From the NCBI GenBank assembly GCA_020051025.1, contig JAGVJS010000254.1, forward strand, positions 1 through 7,607: 7,607 bases of DNA. Direction: 5' to 3'. Below, one piece after another: positions 1 through 6,160 of the stretch. Source of the DNA: Sphingobium sp. (GTDB taxonomy: Bacteria > Pseudomonadota > Alphaproteobacteria > Sphingomonadales > Sphingomonadaceae). Every line of letters starts with the position of its first letter. Positions within the stretch are counted from its first letter, which is position 1. The notes below the pieces were generated by a model, which ran no database searches, had not been told where the DNA came from, and saw only the letters and a list, made by a program, of their open reading frames with translations. Position numbers and translations under genes: made by a program.

Positions 1-36
1 CGCACCTGGGGCGTCCGCGCCCGCGCGAACTTCTGA
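1..36 (+). CDS. C-terminal end of an upstream gene, probably a TonB-dependent receptor (partial)
   Basis: The first 36 bases read in frame as RTWGVRARANF followed by TGA at 34-36. A short arginine-rich, alternating stretch ending in an aromatic residue (here the final Phe) is the usual last beta strand of outer-membrane barrels, and TonB-dependent receptors of sphingomonads and Caulobacter commonly end in a similar GVRAR-type strand. The call rests on 11 residues and on the context: a same-strand gene ahead of an exported glycoside hydrolase, as in carbohydrate uptake loci. The family assignment is inference, but the open frame ending in a stop ahead of a terminator-like hairpin supports a real gene end. 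The 5' part lies outside the window. Confidence 0.5.
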   Translation, partial: RTWGVRARANF

Positions 37-44
37 TAGCGGCC

Positions 45-75
45 AGCGACCGGCCCCCTTCCCCTGCCGGTCGCT
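45..75 (+). repeat. Inverted repeat (hairpin) after the upstream gene
   Basis: AGCGACCGG at 45-53 is the exact reverse complement of CCGGTCGCT at 67-75, giving a 9-base-pair stem with a 13-base pyrimidine-rich loop, 8 bases after the stop codon of the upstream gene. No T tract follows, so it is not a classical terminator by itself. It could stabilise the 3' end of the upstream mRNA or act together with the second hairpin at 81-122. Confidence 0.6.
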
Positions 76-80
76 CTTCA

Positions 81-128
81 GGCGGCGGACGCCCTTCCCT
101 CCCCCGATGGGCCTCCGCCGCCCCTTTT
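81..128 (+). terminator. Intrinsic terminator candidate between upstream gene and GH3 gene
   Basis: GGCGGCGGA (81-89) pairs with TCCGCCGCC (114-122). After a single C-C mismatch (90/113), GCCC (91-94) pairs with GGGC (109-112). That makes a 13-pair, very GC-rich stem with a 14-base loop (95-108). CC and four T residues (125-128) follow, then AT. This is the layout of a Rho-independent terminator, with a short T tract. It would end transcripts of the upstream gene. It lies unusually close to the hydrolase gene, leaving about 19 bases before that start codon, so partial read-through is also possible. Confidence 0.65.
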
Positions 129-147
129 ATAGAATGAAAGACCGTCC

Positions 148-2409
148 ATGACGCGCCATGCCCTGATCGCCCTCCTCCTGCTCGGCACCGCTTATGGGCC
201 GACTGCACAGGCTCAGTCGCCCGCAACGACGGCTGGCAGCAATCGTGCCCTGTCGACGGAGGCGCGGGCCAAGGCGCTGGTCGCAGCCATGACCAAGCCG
301 GAGAAGCTGGCGATCGTCCACGGCTATTTCCCACCGATGGCGAAACCGCCCCAGCCGATCGCCATGATCCCGTCGGCCGGCCATATTCCGGGCATTCCGC
401 GCCTTGGCATTCCGACGTTGCGGGAAAGCGACGCCAGCCTGGGCGTCGCCAACCAGATCGAACAGCGCAAGGGCGACACGGCGACCGCCCTGCCCGCCAG
501 TCTGGCGACAGCGGCGACCTTCAACCCGGCCATCGCCTATGCCGGCGGCGCGATGATCGGCGCGGAAGCACGGGCCAAGACCTTCAATGTCCTGCTGGCG
601 GGCGGCGTCAACCTGACCCGCGATCCGTGGAACGGGCGCAATTTCGAATATCTGGGCGAAGATCCGCTGCTGGCCGGCGTGATGGCCGGCGAGCATATTC
701 GCGGCGTCCAGAGCAACCATATCGTTTCCACTATCAAGCATTTCGCGCTCAACTCTCAGGAAACCGGGCGCACCGTGCTGGATGCGCGGATCGACAAGGC
801 GGCGTTGCGTGAGAGCGACCTGCTGGCCTTCCAGATCGCAACCGAAATCGGCGATCCGGCATCGGTCATGTGCGCCTATAACAAGGTGAATGGCGACTAT
901 GCCTGCGAGAATGACTGGCTGCTCAATACGGTCCTGAAAAAGGACTGGGGTTACAAGGGATGGGTCATGTCCGACTGGGGCGCGGTCCATTCGACCGAGA
1001 AGGCCGCGCTGGGCGGGCTGGATCAGGAATCGGGGCAGGAACTGGACGACGCGATCCATTTCGGCCAGCCATTCGAAGCGGCGGTGAAGGCCGGGCGCAT
1101 CCCCATGGCGCGGCTGGACGATATGGTAACGCGCATCCTGCATGGCGTGATCGCCAGCGGGCTGATGGAGGATCCGGTGCCGGAAAGCCCGCGCCAGATC
1201 GACTATGCCGCCCATGCCGATGTGGCGCAGCGAACGGCGGAAGAAGGCATCGTCCTGCTCAAAAATGAGGGCAATCTGCTGCCACTGGCCAAGAGCGCGC
1301 GGCGGATCGTCCTGATCGGTGGCCATGCCGATGTCGGGGTGCTGTCGGGCGGCGGATCGTCACAGGTCCGCTCGGTCGGCGGGGCACCGGTCGAAATTCC
1401 GCTGACCAAGGGCGCGGCGGCGTCTTTCGCGCGCATGACCTGGCACGCTTCCTCGCCCTTGAAGGCGATTCAGGCAATCGTGCCGCAAGCCGACGTCAGC
1501 TATGTCGACGGCAGCGATCCCAGGGCGGCGGCGGACGCGGCGCGACGGGCTGATCTGGCCATCATCTTCGGCTGGCAATGGCAGACCGAGGCGCAAGACC
1601 CCGAACATATGCGCCTGCCCGGTAATCAGGACGCGCTGATCGACGCGGTCGCGAGTGCGAACCGCAAGACCATCGTCATGCTGGAAACCGGCGGCCCCGT
1701 CGAAATGCCCTGGATCGCCAAGGTGCCGGCGCTGGTTCAGGCCTGGTATCCCGGCCAGCGCGGCGGCGAGGCGATGGCCAGTATCCTGTTCGGTGATGTG
1801 ACGCCCTCGGGCCGCCTGCCCATCACCTTCCCCGTGCGCGCCGGTCAGGCGCCACGGCCTGAGCCGTTGGGCCTTGCCGAACTACATGCCGCCGATGCCC
1901 GGCGTGAAGCCGGCGACACCGCCAATTACGGCATGACCGGCGGCGTCGCGCCCTTCGCGGTCGACTATCCCGAAGGGGCGGAGGTCGGCTATCGCTGGTA
2001 TGCGATGAAGGGCGCCAAGCCGCTTTTCCCCTTCGGCTACGGCCTTAGTTATACCAGCTTCACCTATGCGAACCTGAAGGTGCAGGATGGCGCAGCGATG
2101 ACCGTCAGCTTCGATGTCACCAATGCCGGCAGCCGGGCTGGTGCCGACGTGCCGCAGCTTTATGTCCAGGCGAAGGGTAGCGCGGACGTCAATGCCTGGC
2201 GGCTGGCCGGATTTGACAAATTGCGCCTCTCCCCCGGCGAAACACGGCGGGTCACCATGACGGTCGATCCGCGCCTGATCGCCCGGTTCGAGGAAGGGGT
2301 GGGCTGGCGGCTGGACGGTGGCAGCTACCCGCTGGCCGTCGGCCATCATGCCGGCGACAGGGCATTGGAGGGCGTGGCGAAGCTCGATCCGGTCAGCCTG
2401 ATGCCCTGA
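148..2409 (+). CDS. Secreted glycoside hydrolase family 3 enzyme, beta-glucosidase type
   Basis: Retaining exo-glycosidase that releases terminal beta-linked sugars (glucose, possibly xylose) from oligosaccharides or glycosides. The N-terminus is a signal peptide: TRH, a hydrophobic core at residues 5-13, and an AQA cleavage site after residue 22, so it is exported to the periplasm or beyond. The N-terminal barrel has RDPWNGRNFEYLGEDP (158-173) and KHFALNSQE (197-205). The nucleophile is Asp276 in VMSDWG. The C-terminal sandwich domain starts near EEGIVLLKNEGNLLPL (365-380), with GGGSS at 401-405 and PSGRLPITFP. The likely acid/base is Glu481 in WQTEAQDPE, where many relatives have Gly after the Glu. 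A fibronectin III-like domain (about 660-735) follows EVGYRWY (612-618) and FPFGYGLSYTSF. Full length for a three-domain GH3. GAAAG (136-140) is a modest ribosome site, 7 bases from the ATG. The substrate cannot be settled from sequence. Confidence 0.93.
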   Translation: MTRHALIALLLLGTAYGPTAQAQSPATTAGSNRALSTEARAKALVAAMTKPEKLAIVHGYFPPMAKPPQPIAMIPSAGHIPGIPRLGIPTLRESDASLGVANQIEQRKGDTATALPASLATAATFNPAIAYAGGAMIGAEARAKTFNVLLAGGVNLTRDPWNGRNFEYLGEDPLLAGVMAGEHIRGVQSNHIVSTIKHFALNSQETGRTVLDARIDKAALRESDLLAFQIATEIGDPASVMCAYNKVNGDYACENDWLLNTVLKKDWGYKGWVMSDWGAVHSTEKAALGGLDQESGQELDDAIHFGQPFEAAVKAGRIPMARLDDMVTRILHGVIASGLMEDPVPESPRQIDYAAHADVAQRTAEEGIVLLKNEGNLLPLAKSARRIVLIGGHADVGVLSGGGSSQVRSVGGAPVEIPLTKGAAASFARMTWHASSPLKAIQAIVPQADVSYVDGSDPRAAADAARRADLAIIFGWQWQTEAQDPEHMRLPGNQDALIDAVASANRKTIVMLETGGPVEMPWIAKVPALVQAWYPGQRGGEAMASILFGDVTPSGRLPITFPVRAGQAPRPEPLGLAELHAADARREAGDTANYGMTGGVAPFAVDYPEGAEVGYRWYAMKGAKPLFPFGYGLSYTSFTYANLKVQDGAAMTVSFDVTNAGSRAGADVPQLYVQAKGSADVNAWRLAGFDKLRLSPGETRRVTMTVDPRLIARFEEGVGWRLDGGSYPLAVGHHAGDRALEGVAKLDPVSLMP

Positions 2410-2413
2410 CCCG

Positions 2414-3289
2414 TCAGAGCTTCAGCGCCACCTGGCGCCGCAGCAGGTCCGATACCGCCGCCATGCGGGCGAGCTTCGTCATGTCACGGTGCGTCACCAG
2501 CCAGAAGCTGCGCTTGATCTCCACCGCGTCGGGCAGGATGCGTGTCAGCCTGTCATCATGCGCGGCCATGAAATCGGGCAGCACGCCAATCCCCGCCCCG
2601 TCGATGACCAGTCGCCGCTGAATGCCGATGCTGCTGGATCGCAGCGTCGCTTCCAGCCCGGTGTCGACCTCATCCAGATAATCCAGTTCCGGGGTGAAGA
2701 GAAACTCCGGCACATAGCCGATCAACGTGTGATCGGTGAGGTCAGACCGGGCCTGCGGTTGCCCATGTCGTTCGACATAGGCAGTGGAGGCATAGAGATG
2801 CAGGCCATAGTCGGCGAGACGCTGGACGGTCAGATAACCGCTCTGCGGCCGCGCCAGCATGACTGCCATGTCAGCCTCCCGCTTTGATGGATTGAGGAAG
2901 CCGGACGCCGTCACCACGTCCAGGTGGATACCCGGATGTTCTTCATGGAATTGACGCAGGCCCGGCGCCAATATCCAGGTGCCGAACCCCTCCGCCACAG
3001 AAAGGCGGACATGACCGCTCAGGCTATGCTGTTCGCCGCGCACATCGACCATAGCGTCGATCGTCGCCCCCTCGACGCTTTCGGCATGGCGCAGCAGGAC
3101 GGCCCCTCGCTGGGTCAACACCCGCTCACCGCCCGACTGCTCGAACAATTTGGTGCCGAGCGCCTGTTCCAGCCGGACTATCCGCCGGGCAATGGTGGTG
3201 GCGTCGATGCCCAATGATCGTGCGGCCGGCGCCAGCCGCTTCAGCCGGGCGACGGTCAGAAAGATACGCAGATCATCCCAGTCGAACAT
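2414..3289 (-). CDS. LysR-family transcriptional regulator, divergent from mmsA
   Basis: DNA-binding regulator of 291 residues, the normal LysR length. The N-terminus MFDWDDLRIFLTVAR leads into a winged helix-turn-helix (about residues 18-50) with the typical RLEQALGTKLFEQ segment, then ERVLTQRGAVLL and a linker helix. Residues from about 91 onward (LSGHVRLSVAEGFGTWIL) form the two-lobed effector-binding domain. The effector is unknown. The start is supported by AGGA at 3299-3296, 6 bases before the ATG; a typical LysR N-terminus begins right there. It is transcribed away from mmsA across a 101-base spacer full of palindromes, the standard arrangement for a LysR protein controlling its neighbour and itself, so control of the valine genes is inferred. 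Its 3' end faces the GH3 gene with 4 bases between stops; the two are probably unrelated in function. Confidence 0.93.
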   Translation of the reverse strand: MFDWDDLRIFLTVARLKRLAPAARSLGIDATTIARRIVRLEQALGTKLFEQSGGERVLTQRGAVLLRHAESVEGATIDAMVDVRGEQHSLSGHVRLSVAEGFGTWILAPGLRQFHEEHPGIHLDVVTASGFLNPSKREADMAVMLARPQSGYLTVQRLADYGLHLYASTAYVERHGQPQARSDLTDHTLIGYVPEFLFTPELDYLDEVDTGLEATLRSSSIGIQRRLVIDGAGIGVLPDFMAAHDDRLTRILPDAVEIKRSFWLVTHRDMTKLARMAAVSDLLRRQVALKL

Positions 3290-3297
3290 CCATCATC

Positions 3298-3323
3298 CTG
3301 CAAAAATGCAGATACAATCTGCA
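3298..3323. promoter_or_regulatory. Probable LysR operator: alternating CTGCA half-sites
   Basis: CTGCA occurs at 3298-3302, inverted as TGCAG at 3307-3311, and again direct at 3319-3323. The second and third form a longer perfect palindrome, TGCAGAT (3307-3313), ACA, ATCTGCA (3317-3323). The octamer CTGCAAAA at 3298 repeats at 3319, 21 bases apart, which is two helical turns. The first half-site overlaps the lysR ribosome site (AGGA, 3296-3299 on the minus strand), so binding here could repress lysR itself. The spacing to the mmsA start is 67 bases from the palindrome's edge, a usual LysR activator-site distance. Dyads in a LysR divergent spacer are expected; assigning this one to the adjacent LysR is inference. 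Confidence 0.6.
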
Positions 3324-3331
3324 AAATTTAT

Positions 3332-3347
3332 ATATTGTGCGCAATAT
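3332..3347. repeat. Second palindrome in the divergent spacer
   Basis: ATATTG (3332-3337) and CAATAT (3342-3347) are exact inverted repeats around TGCG, 8 bases downstream of the CTGCA palindrome. It overlaps the possible mmsA -10 (TATATT, 3331-3336). It could be a weaker LysR activation site or the operator of another protein. Chance formation in an AT-rich spacer cannot be excluded. Confidence 0.4.
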
Positions 3348-3390
3348 CGCATGAAGGCATGATCCGCGCAAATTATAGCGAGAGGTTCCG

Positions 3391-4887
3391 ATGCGCGACA
3401 TTTCCCATAAGCTCGCCTTTGCCCATGACGGCAAGGCTGCGCGTTACAGCGACGTGTTCGATCCCAATGATGGCACGGTGCAGGCGCGCGTCGCGCTGGG
3501 CGATGCCGCCTTGCTCGACAAGGCGGTCGAGGCCGCGAAGAAGGCGCAGCCGGCTTGGGCTGCGGTCAACCCGCAACGCCGTGCCCGCGTCATGTTCAAT
3601 TTCAAGGCGCTGGTCGAGAAGCATATGGACGAGCTGGCGCATCTGCTCAGTTCCGAACATGGCAAGGTGATCGCCGACGCCAAGGGCGACATTCAGCGCG
3701 GCTTGGAAGTCATCGAATTCTGCTGCGGCATCCCCCATGTGCTCAAGGGCGAATATACGCAGGGCGCAGGGCCGGGCATCGACGTCTACAGCTTCCGCCA
3801 GCCGATCGGCATCGGCGCCGGCATCACGCCCTTCAACTTCCCCGGCATGATCCCGCTGTGGATGTCGGGCGTCGCCATCGCGACAGGCAACGCCTTTATC
3901 ATGAAGCCGTCAGAACGCGACCCATCGGTCCCTGTCCGCCTCGCCGAACTCTTTCTGGAAGCCGGCCTGCCCGAAGGTATCCTCCAGGTCGTGCAGGGTG
4001 ACAAAGAAATGGTCGACGCCATTCTCGATCATCCGGATATCGGCGCGATCAGCTTCGTCGGATCGTCAGACATCGCCCATTATGTCTACAAGCGCGGCGT
4101 CGACAACGGCAAGCGCGTGCAGGCCATGGGTGGCGCGAAAAATCACGGCATCGTCATGCCGGACGCGGACCTCGACCAGGTGGTGAATGATCTCTCCGGC
4201 GCCGCTTTCGGGTCGGCGGGTGAGCGTTGCATGGCGCTTCCCGTCGTGACCCCGGTGGGCGAGAAGACGGCGATCGCGCTGCGCGAAAAGCTGATCCCCG
4301 CGATCGAGGCGCTGCGGGTCGGCGTCTCCACCGATCCCGACGCCCATTATGGGCCGGTGGTCACTGCGGCGCACAAGGCGAAGATCGAAGACTATATCCA
4401 GATGGGCGTGGACGAAGGCGCGGAACTGGTGGTGGACGGTCGCGGCTTCACGCTTCAGGGGCATGAAGAAGGCTTCTTCGTCGGCCCGACGCTATTCGAC
4501 CATGTGAAGCCGTCCATGCGTTCCTATCAGGAAGAGATTTTCGGCCCGGTGCTCCAGATGGTGCGCGCCGAAAGCTTCGAGGAGGCGCTCGCCTTCCCCA
4601 GCCAGCACCAATATGGCAATGGCGTCGCCATCTTCACCCGCAACGGCCATGCCGCGCGTGAGTTCGCCGCGCGCGTCAATGTCGGCATGGTCGGCATCAA
4701 CGTGCCGATCCCGGTTCCCGTTGCCTATCACACCTTCGGCGGCTGGAAGCGCTCGGCCTTTGGCGACACCAACCAGCATGGCATGGAAGGCGTGAAGTTC
4801 TGGACGAAGGTCAAGACCATCACGCAGCGCTGGCCCGATGGGGGCGGCACCGGAGACAGCGCTTTCGTCATCCCGACGATGGGCTAA
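3391..4887 (+). CDS. mmsA: CoA-acylating methylmalonate-semialdehyde dehydrogenase
   Basis: Oxidises methylmalonate semialdehyde with NAD and CoA to propionyl-CoA, releasing CO2 or bicarbonate; the last dedicated step of valine degradation, also used for other malonic semialdehydes. At 498 residues it has the family's usual length. The aldehyde dehydrogenase fold is clear: TPFNFPGMIPLWM (146-158), the cofactor-site Lys172 in IMKPSERDPS, the nucleophile Cys280 in GERCMALP, and EEIFGP (381-386). The stretch QAMGGAKNHGIVMPDADLD (from 244) lacks the general-base Glu of hydrolytic aldehyde dehydrogenases, as expected for a CoA-acylating member. The C-terminal NVPIPVPVAYHTFGGWKRSAFGD is diagnostic of the MmsA group. 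First gene of the catabolic block, read away from lysR, with GAGAGG 5 bases before the ATG. Some relatives act in inositol degradation; the neighbours here favour valine. Confidence 0.95.
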   Translation: MRDISHKLAFAHDGKAARYSDVFDPNDGTVQARVALGDAALLDKAVEAAKKAQPAWAAVNPQRRARVMFNFKALVEKHMDELAHLLSSEHGKVIADAKGDIQRGLEVIEFCCGIPHVLKGEYTQGAGPGIDVYSFRQPIGIGAGITPFNFPGMIPLWMSGVAIATGNAFIMKPSERDPSVPVRLAELFLEAGLPEGILQVVQGDKEMVDAILDHPDIGAISFVGSSDIAHYVYKRGVDNGKRVQAMGGAKNHGIVMPDADLDQVVNDLSGAAFGSAGERCMALPVVTPVGEKTAIALREKLIPAIEALRVGVSTDPDAHYGPVVTAAHKAKIEDYIQMGVDEGAELVVDGRGFTLQGHEEGFFVGPTLFDHVKPSMRSYQEEIFGPVLQMVRAESFEEALAFPSQHQYGNGVAIFTRNGHAAREFAARVNVGMVGINVPIPVPVAYHTFGGWKRSAFGDTNQHGMEGVKFWTKVKTITQRWPDGGGTGDSAFVIPTMG

Positions 4888-4890
4888 AAT

Positions 4891-4944
4891 GTCGGCGAGG
4901 CGTAACCCTCGCATGATGTTGGCGGGATATGGAAGGTCGCCGAC
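4891..4944 (+). repeat. Inverted repeat after mmsA
   Basis: GTCGGCGA (4891-4898) is the exact reverse complement of TCGCCGAC (4937-4944), starting 3 bases after the mmsA stop and enclosing a 38-base loop. The 119-base spacer 4888-5006 has no plausible reading frame of its own. With no T tract and a long loop this is not a terminator. It could protect the 3' end of mmsA mRNA or bring the second hairpin into position. Confidence 0.4.
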
Positions 4945-4957
4945 GAAACTCGGGCGT

Positions 4958-4990
4958 GCGCGCGTGCAGTTCACCGGCAAGCACGCGCGC
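4958..4990 (+). other. GC-rich hairpin just ahead of the acyl-CoA dehydrogenase ribosome site
   Basis: GCGCGCGTGC (4958-4967) pairs perfectly with GCACGCGCGC (4981-4990): 10 pairs, nearly all GC, with a 13-base loop. CC and only three T residues follow, then the ribosome site AGGA (4996-4999) and the ATG at 5007. It could be a leaky terminator reducing downstream expression relative to mmsA, an intercistronic processing or stabilising stem, or a structure affecting initiation. The short T run makes complete termination unlikely, and the downstream pathway genes argue for read-through or a separate promoter. Confidence 0.55.
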
Positions 4991-5006
4991 CCTTTAGGAT
5001 CATCAG

Positions 5007-6149
5007 ATGACGCAATTCGACCTGACCGACGACCAGCGGGCCATTCAGGAAATGGCGCAACGTTTCACCGCCGACGCCATCACGCCGCACGCGGCCGAAT
5101 GGGACGAAAAGCATATCTTTCCGTGCGACACGATCCGCACGGCGGCGGAACTGGGCTTTGGTGGCATCTATGTGTCGGAGGAAGCGGGCGGCATCGGTCT
5201 GGGCCGGCTGGAGGCAGCGCTTATCATGGAGGCGATGGCCTATGGCTGCCCGTCGACCAGCGCCTTCATCTCGATCCATAATATGGGCGCGTGGATGATC
5301 GACCGGTTCGGCAGCCAGGCGGTGAAGGACAAATATCTGCCCGATCTGGTCCCGATGACGCGCATGGCCAGCTATTGCCTGACCGAAGCCGGCGCGGGAT
5401 CGGATGCCGCCGCGCTCAAGACCAAAGCGGTCAAGGATGGCGACCATTATGTCGTCACCGGATCGAAGCAGTTCATTTCCGGTGGCGGCGAAAATGACGT
5501 CTATGTGGTCATGGTGCGCACCGGCGACGATGGCGCCAAGGGCATTAGCTGCCTTGTCATCGAGAAGGATATGCCCGGCGTCAGCTTCGGCGCGCAGGAA
5601 CGCAAGCTGGGTTGGCACAGCCAACCGACCGCGCAGGTCAACTTCGACGGCGTCCGCGTGCCGGTCGAAAATCTGGTCGGCAGTGAGGGCGAAGGATTTC
5701 GCATTGCGATGATGGGGCTGGATGGTGGCCGTCTCAACATCGGCGCCTGTTCGCTCGGCGGTGCACAACGGGCCATCGACGAAGCCGTTCGATACACCAA
5801 GGACCGCAAACAATTCGGCCAGGCGATTGCCGATTTCCAGAATACGCAATTCATACTGGCCGACATGCAGACCGAGTTGGAGGCTGCACGCGCCCTGCTC
5901 TACGCCGCCGCGGTCAAGGTGACGGACAATGCGCCGGACAAGACGCGCTTTGCCGCCATGGCCAAACGTTTCGCCACCGACACTGGCTCCTCGGTGGTCG
6001 ATCGCGCGCTCCAACTGCATGGCGGCTATGGCTATCTGATGGACTATCCGATCGAACGCATCTGGCGTGACCTGCGCGTCCATTCGATCCTGGAGGGCAC
6101 CAATCAGGTCATGCGCATGATCGTCGCCCGCGACATGCTGCGCCCGTGA
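5007..6149 (+). CDS. Acyl-CoA dehydrogenase, probable isobutyryl-CoA dehydrogenase
   Basis: FAD enzyme that introduces the alpha-beta double bond into an acyl-CoA, passing electrons to electron-transfer flavoprotein. In this context the likely substrate is isobutyryl-CoA from valine, giving methacrylyl-CoA. At 380 residues it is the standard length. An N-terminal helical domain is followed by the first family signature, YCLTEAGAGSDAAAL (123-137), and SKQFISGGGENDVYVVM in the middle beta domain. The C-terminal helical domain has DRKQFGQAIADFQNTQF, QLHGGYGYLMDYPIERIWRD (336-355) and the catalytic base Glu363 in ILEGTNQ, the position used by short-chain and isobutyryl members. AGGA at 4996-4999 lies 7 bases before the ATG. 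Its stop is 11 bases from the next gene. The branched-chain substrate is inferred from neighbours; a general short-chain enzyme is the alternative. Confidence 0.92.
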   Translation: MTQFDLTDDQRAIQEMAQRFTADAITPHAAEWDEKHIFPCDTIRTAAELGFGGIYVSEEAGGIGLGRLEAALIMEAMAYGCPSTSAFISIHNMGAWMIDRFGSQAVKDKYLPDLVPMTRMASYCLTEAGAGSDAAALKTKAVKDGDHYVVTGSKQFISGGGENDVYVVMVRTGDDGAKGISCLVIEKDMPGVSFGAQERKLGWHSQPTAQVNFDGVRVPVENLVGSEGEGFRIAMMGLDGGRLNIGACSLGGAQRAIDEAVRYTKDRKQFGQAIADFQNTQFILADMQTELEAARALLYAAAVKVTDNAPDKTRFAAMAKRFATDTGSSVVDRALQLHGGYGYLMDYPIERIWRDLRVHSILEGTNQVMRMIVARDMLRP

Positions 6150-6157
6150 AGGAGAGG
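6149..6157 (+). promoter_or_regulatory. Ribosome binding site deciding the hydrolase start
   Basis: AAGGAGAGG lies 3 bases before the ATG at 6161, with its GGAG core 6 bases away. The frame is also open from a GTG at 6146 (reading MKERS before MTDQ), but that codon overlaps the end of the dehydrogenase gene and its extra codons are the ribosome site itself. The ATG at 6161 is therefore the better start. Confidence 0.85.
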
Positions 6158-6160
6158 TCC

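Larger units (their letters stand above)
3290..3390. promoter_or_regulatory. Divergent lysR / mmsA control region
   Basis: This 101-base spacer is far more AT-rich than the flanking genes and must serve both divergent genes. On the minus strand a perfect TATAAT lies at 3377-3372, a possible -10 for lysR, but no good -35 precedes it. On the plus strand TATATT at 3331-3336 is a possible -10 for mmsA, also with a poor -35. Weak -35 elements are common where a LysR protein activates. GAGAGG (3380-3385), 5 bases before the mmsA ATG, is a strong ribosome site. The palindromes at 3298-3323 and 3332-3347 are listed separately. Promoter positions are tentative; the regulatory role of the spacer as a whole is well supported by layout. 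Confidence 0.7.

Noticed and set aside
128..135. TATAGAAT as a -10 element for the GH3 gene
   Set aside because: No reasonable -35 lies 16-18 bases upstream, and transcription from it would begin inside or after the ribosome site.
127..1326. Long minus-strand open frame of 399 codons inside the GH3 gene
   Set aside because: The opposing frame carries every GH3 motif and a signal peptide. The antisense product shows no recognisable domain and is rich in Arg, Gly, Asp and His, as expected for an antisense shadow in high-GC DNA.
3335..3670. Plus-strand frame starting in the lysR-mmsA spacer and overlapping mmsA
   Set aside because: It is Arg/Ser-rich out-of-frame translation of mmsA with no ribosome site; the mmsA frame from 3391 has strong family motifs and GAGAGG upstream.
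4958..4995. Full intrinsic terminator between mmsA and the dehydrogenase gene
   Set aside because: The stem is strong but only three T residues follow, and genes for the same pathway continue on the same strand. It is kept as a hairpin of unknown role.
4838..5281. Frame crossing the mmsA-dehydrogenase spacer as a possible small gene
   Set aside because: Most of it overlaps the two real genes out of frame, it has no clear ribosome site, and its product has no recognisable features.
4971..6083. Minus-strand open frame of 370 codons opposite the acyl-CoA dehydrogenase gene
   Set aside because: It mirrors a gene with all family signatures, has no recognisable motifs of its own, and lacks a convincing ribosome site.
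6146..6160. GTG at 6146 as the start of the HIBCH-type hydrolase
   Set aside because: The extra five codons are the purine-rich ribosome site for the ATG at 6161, and the protein family starts at about the ATG position.
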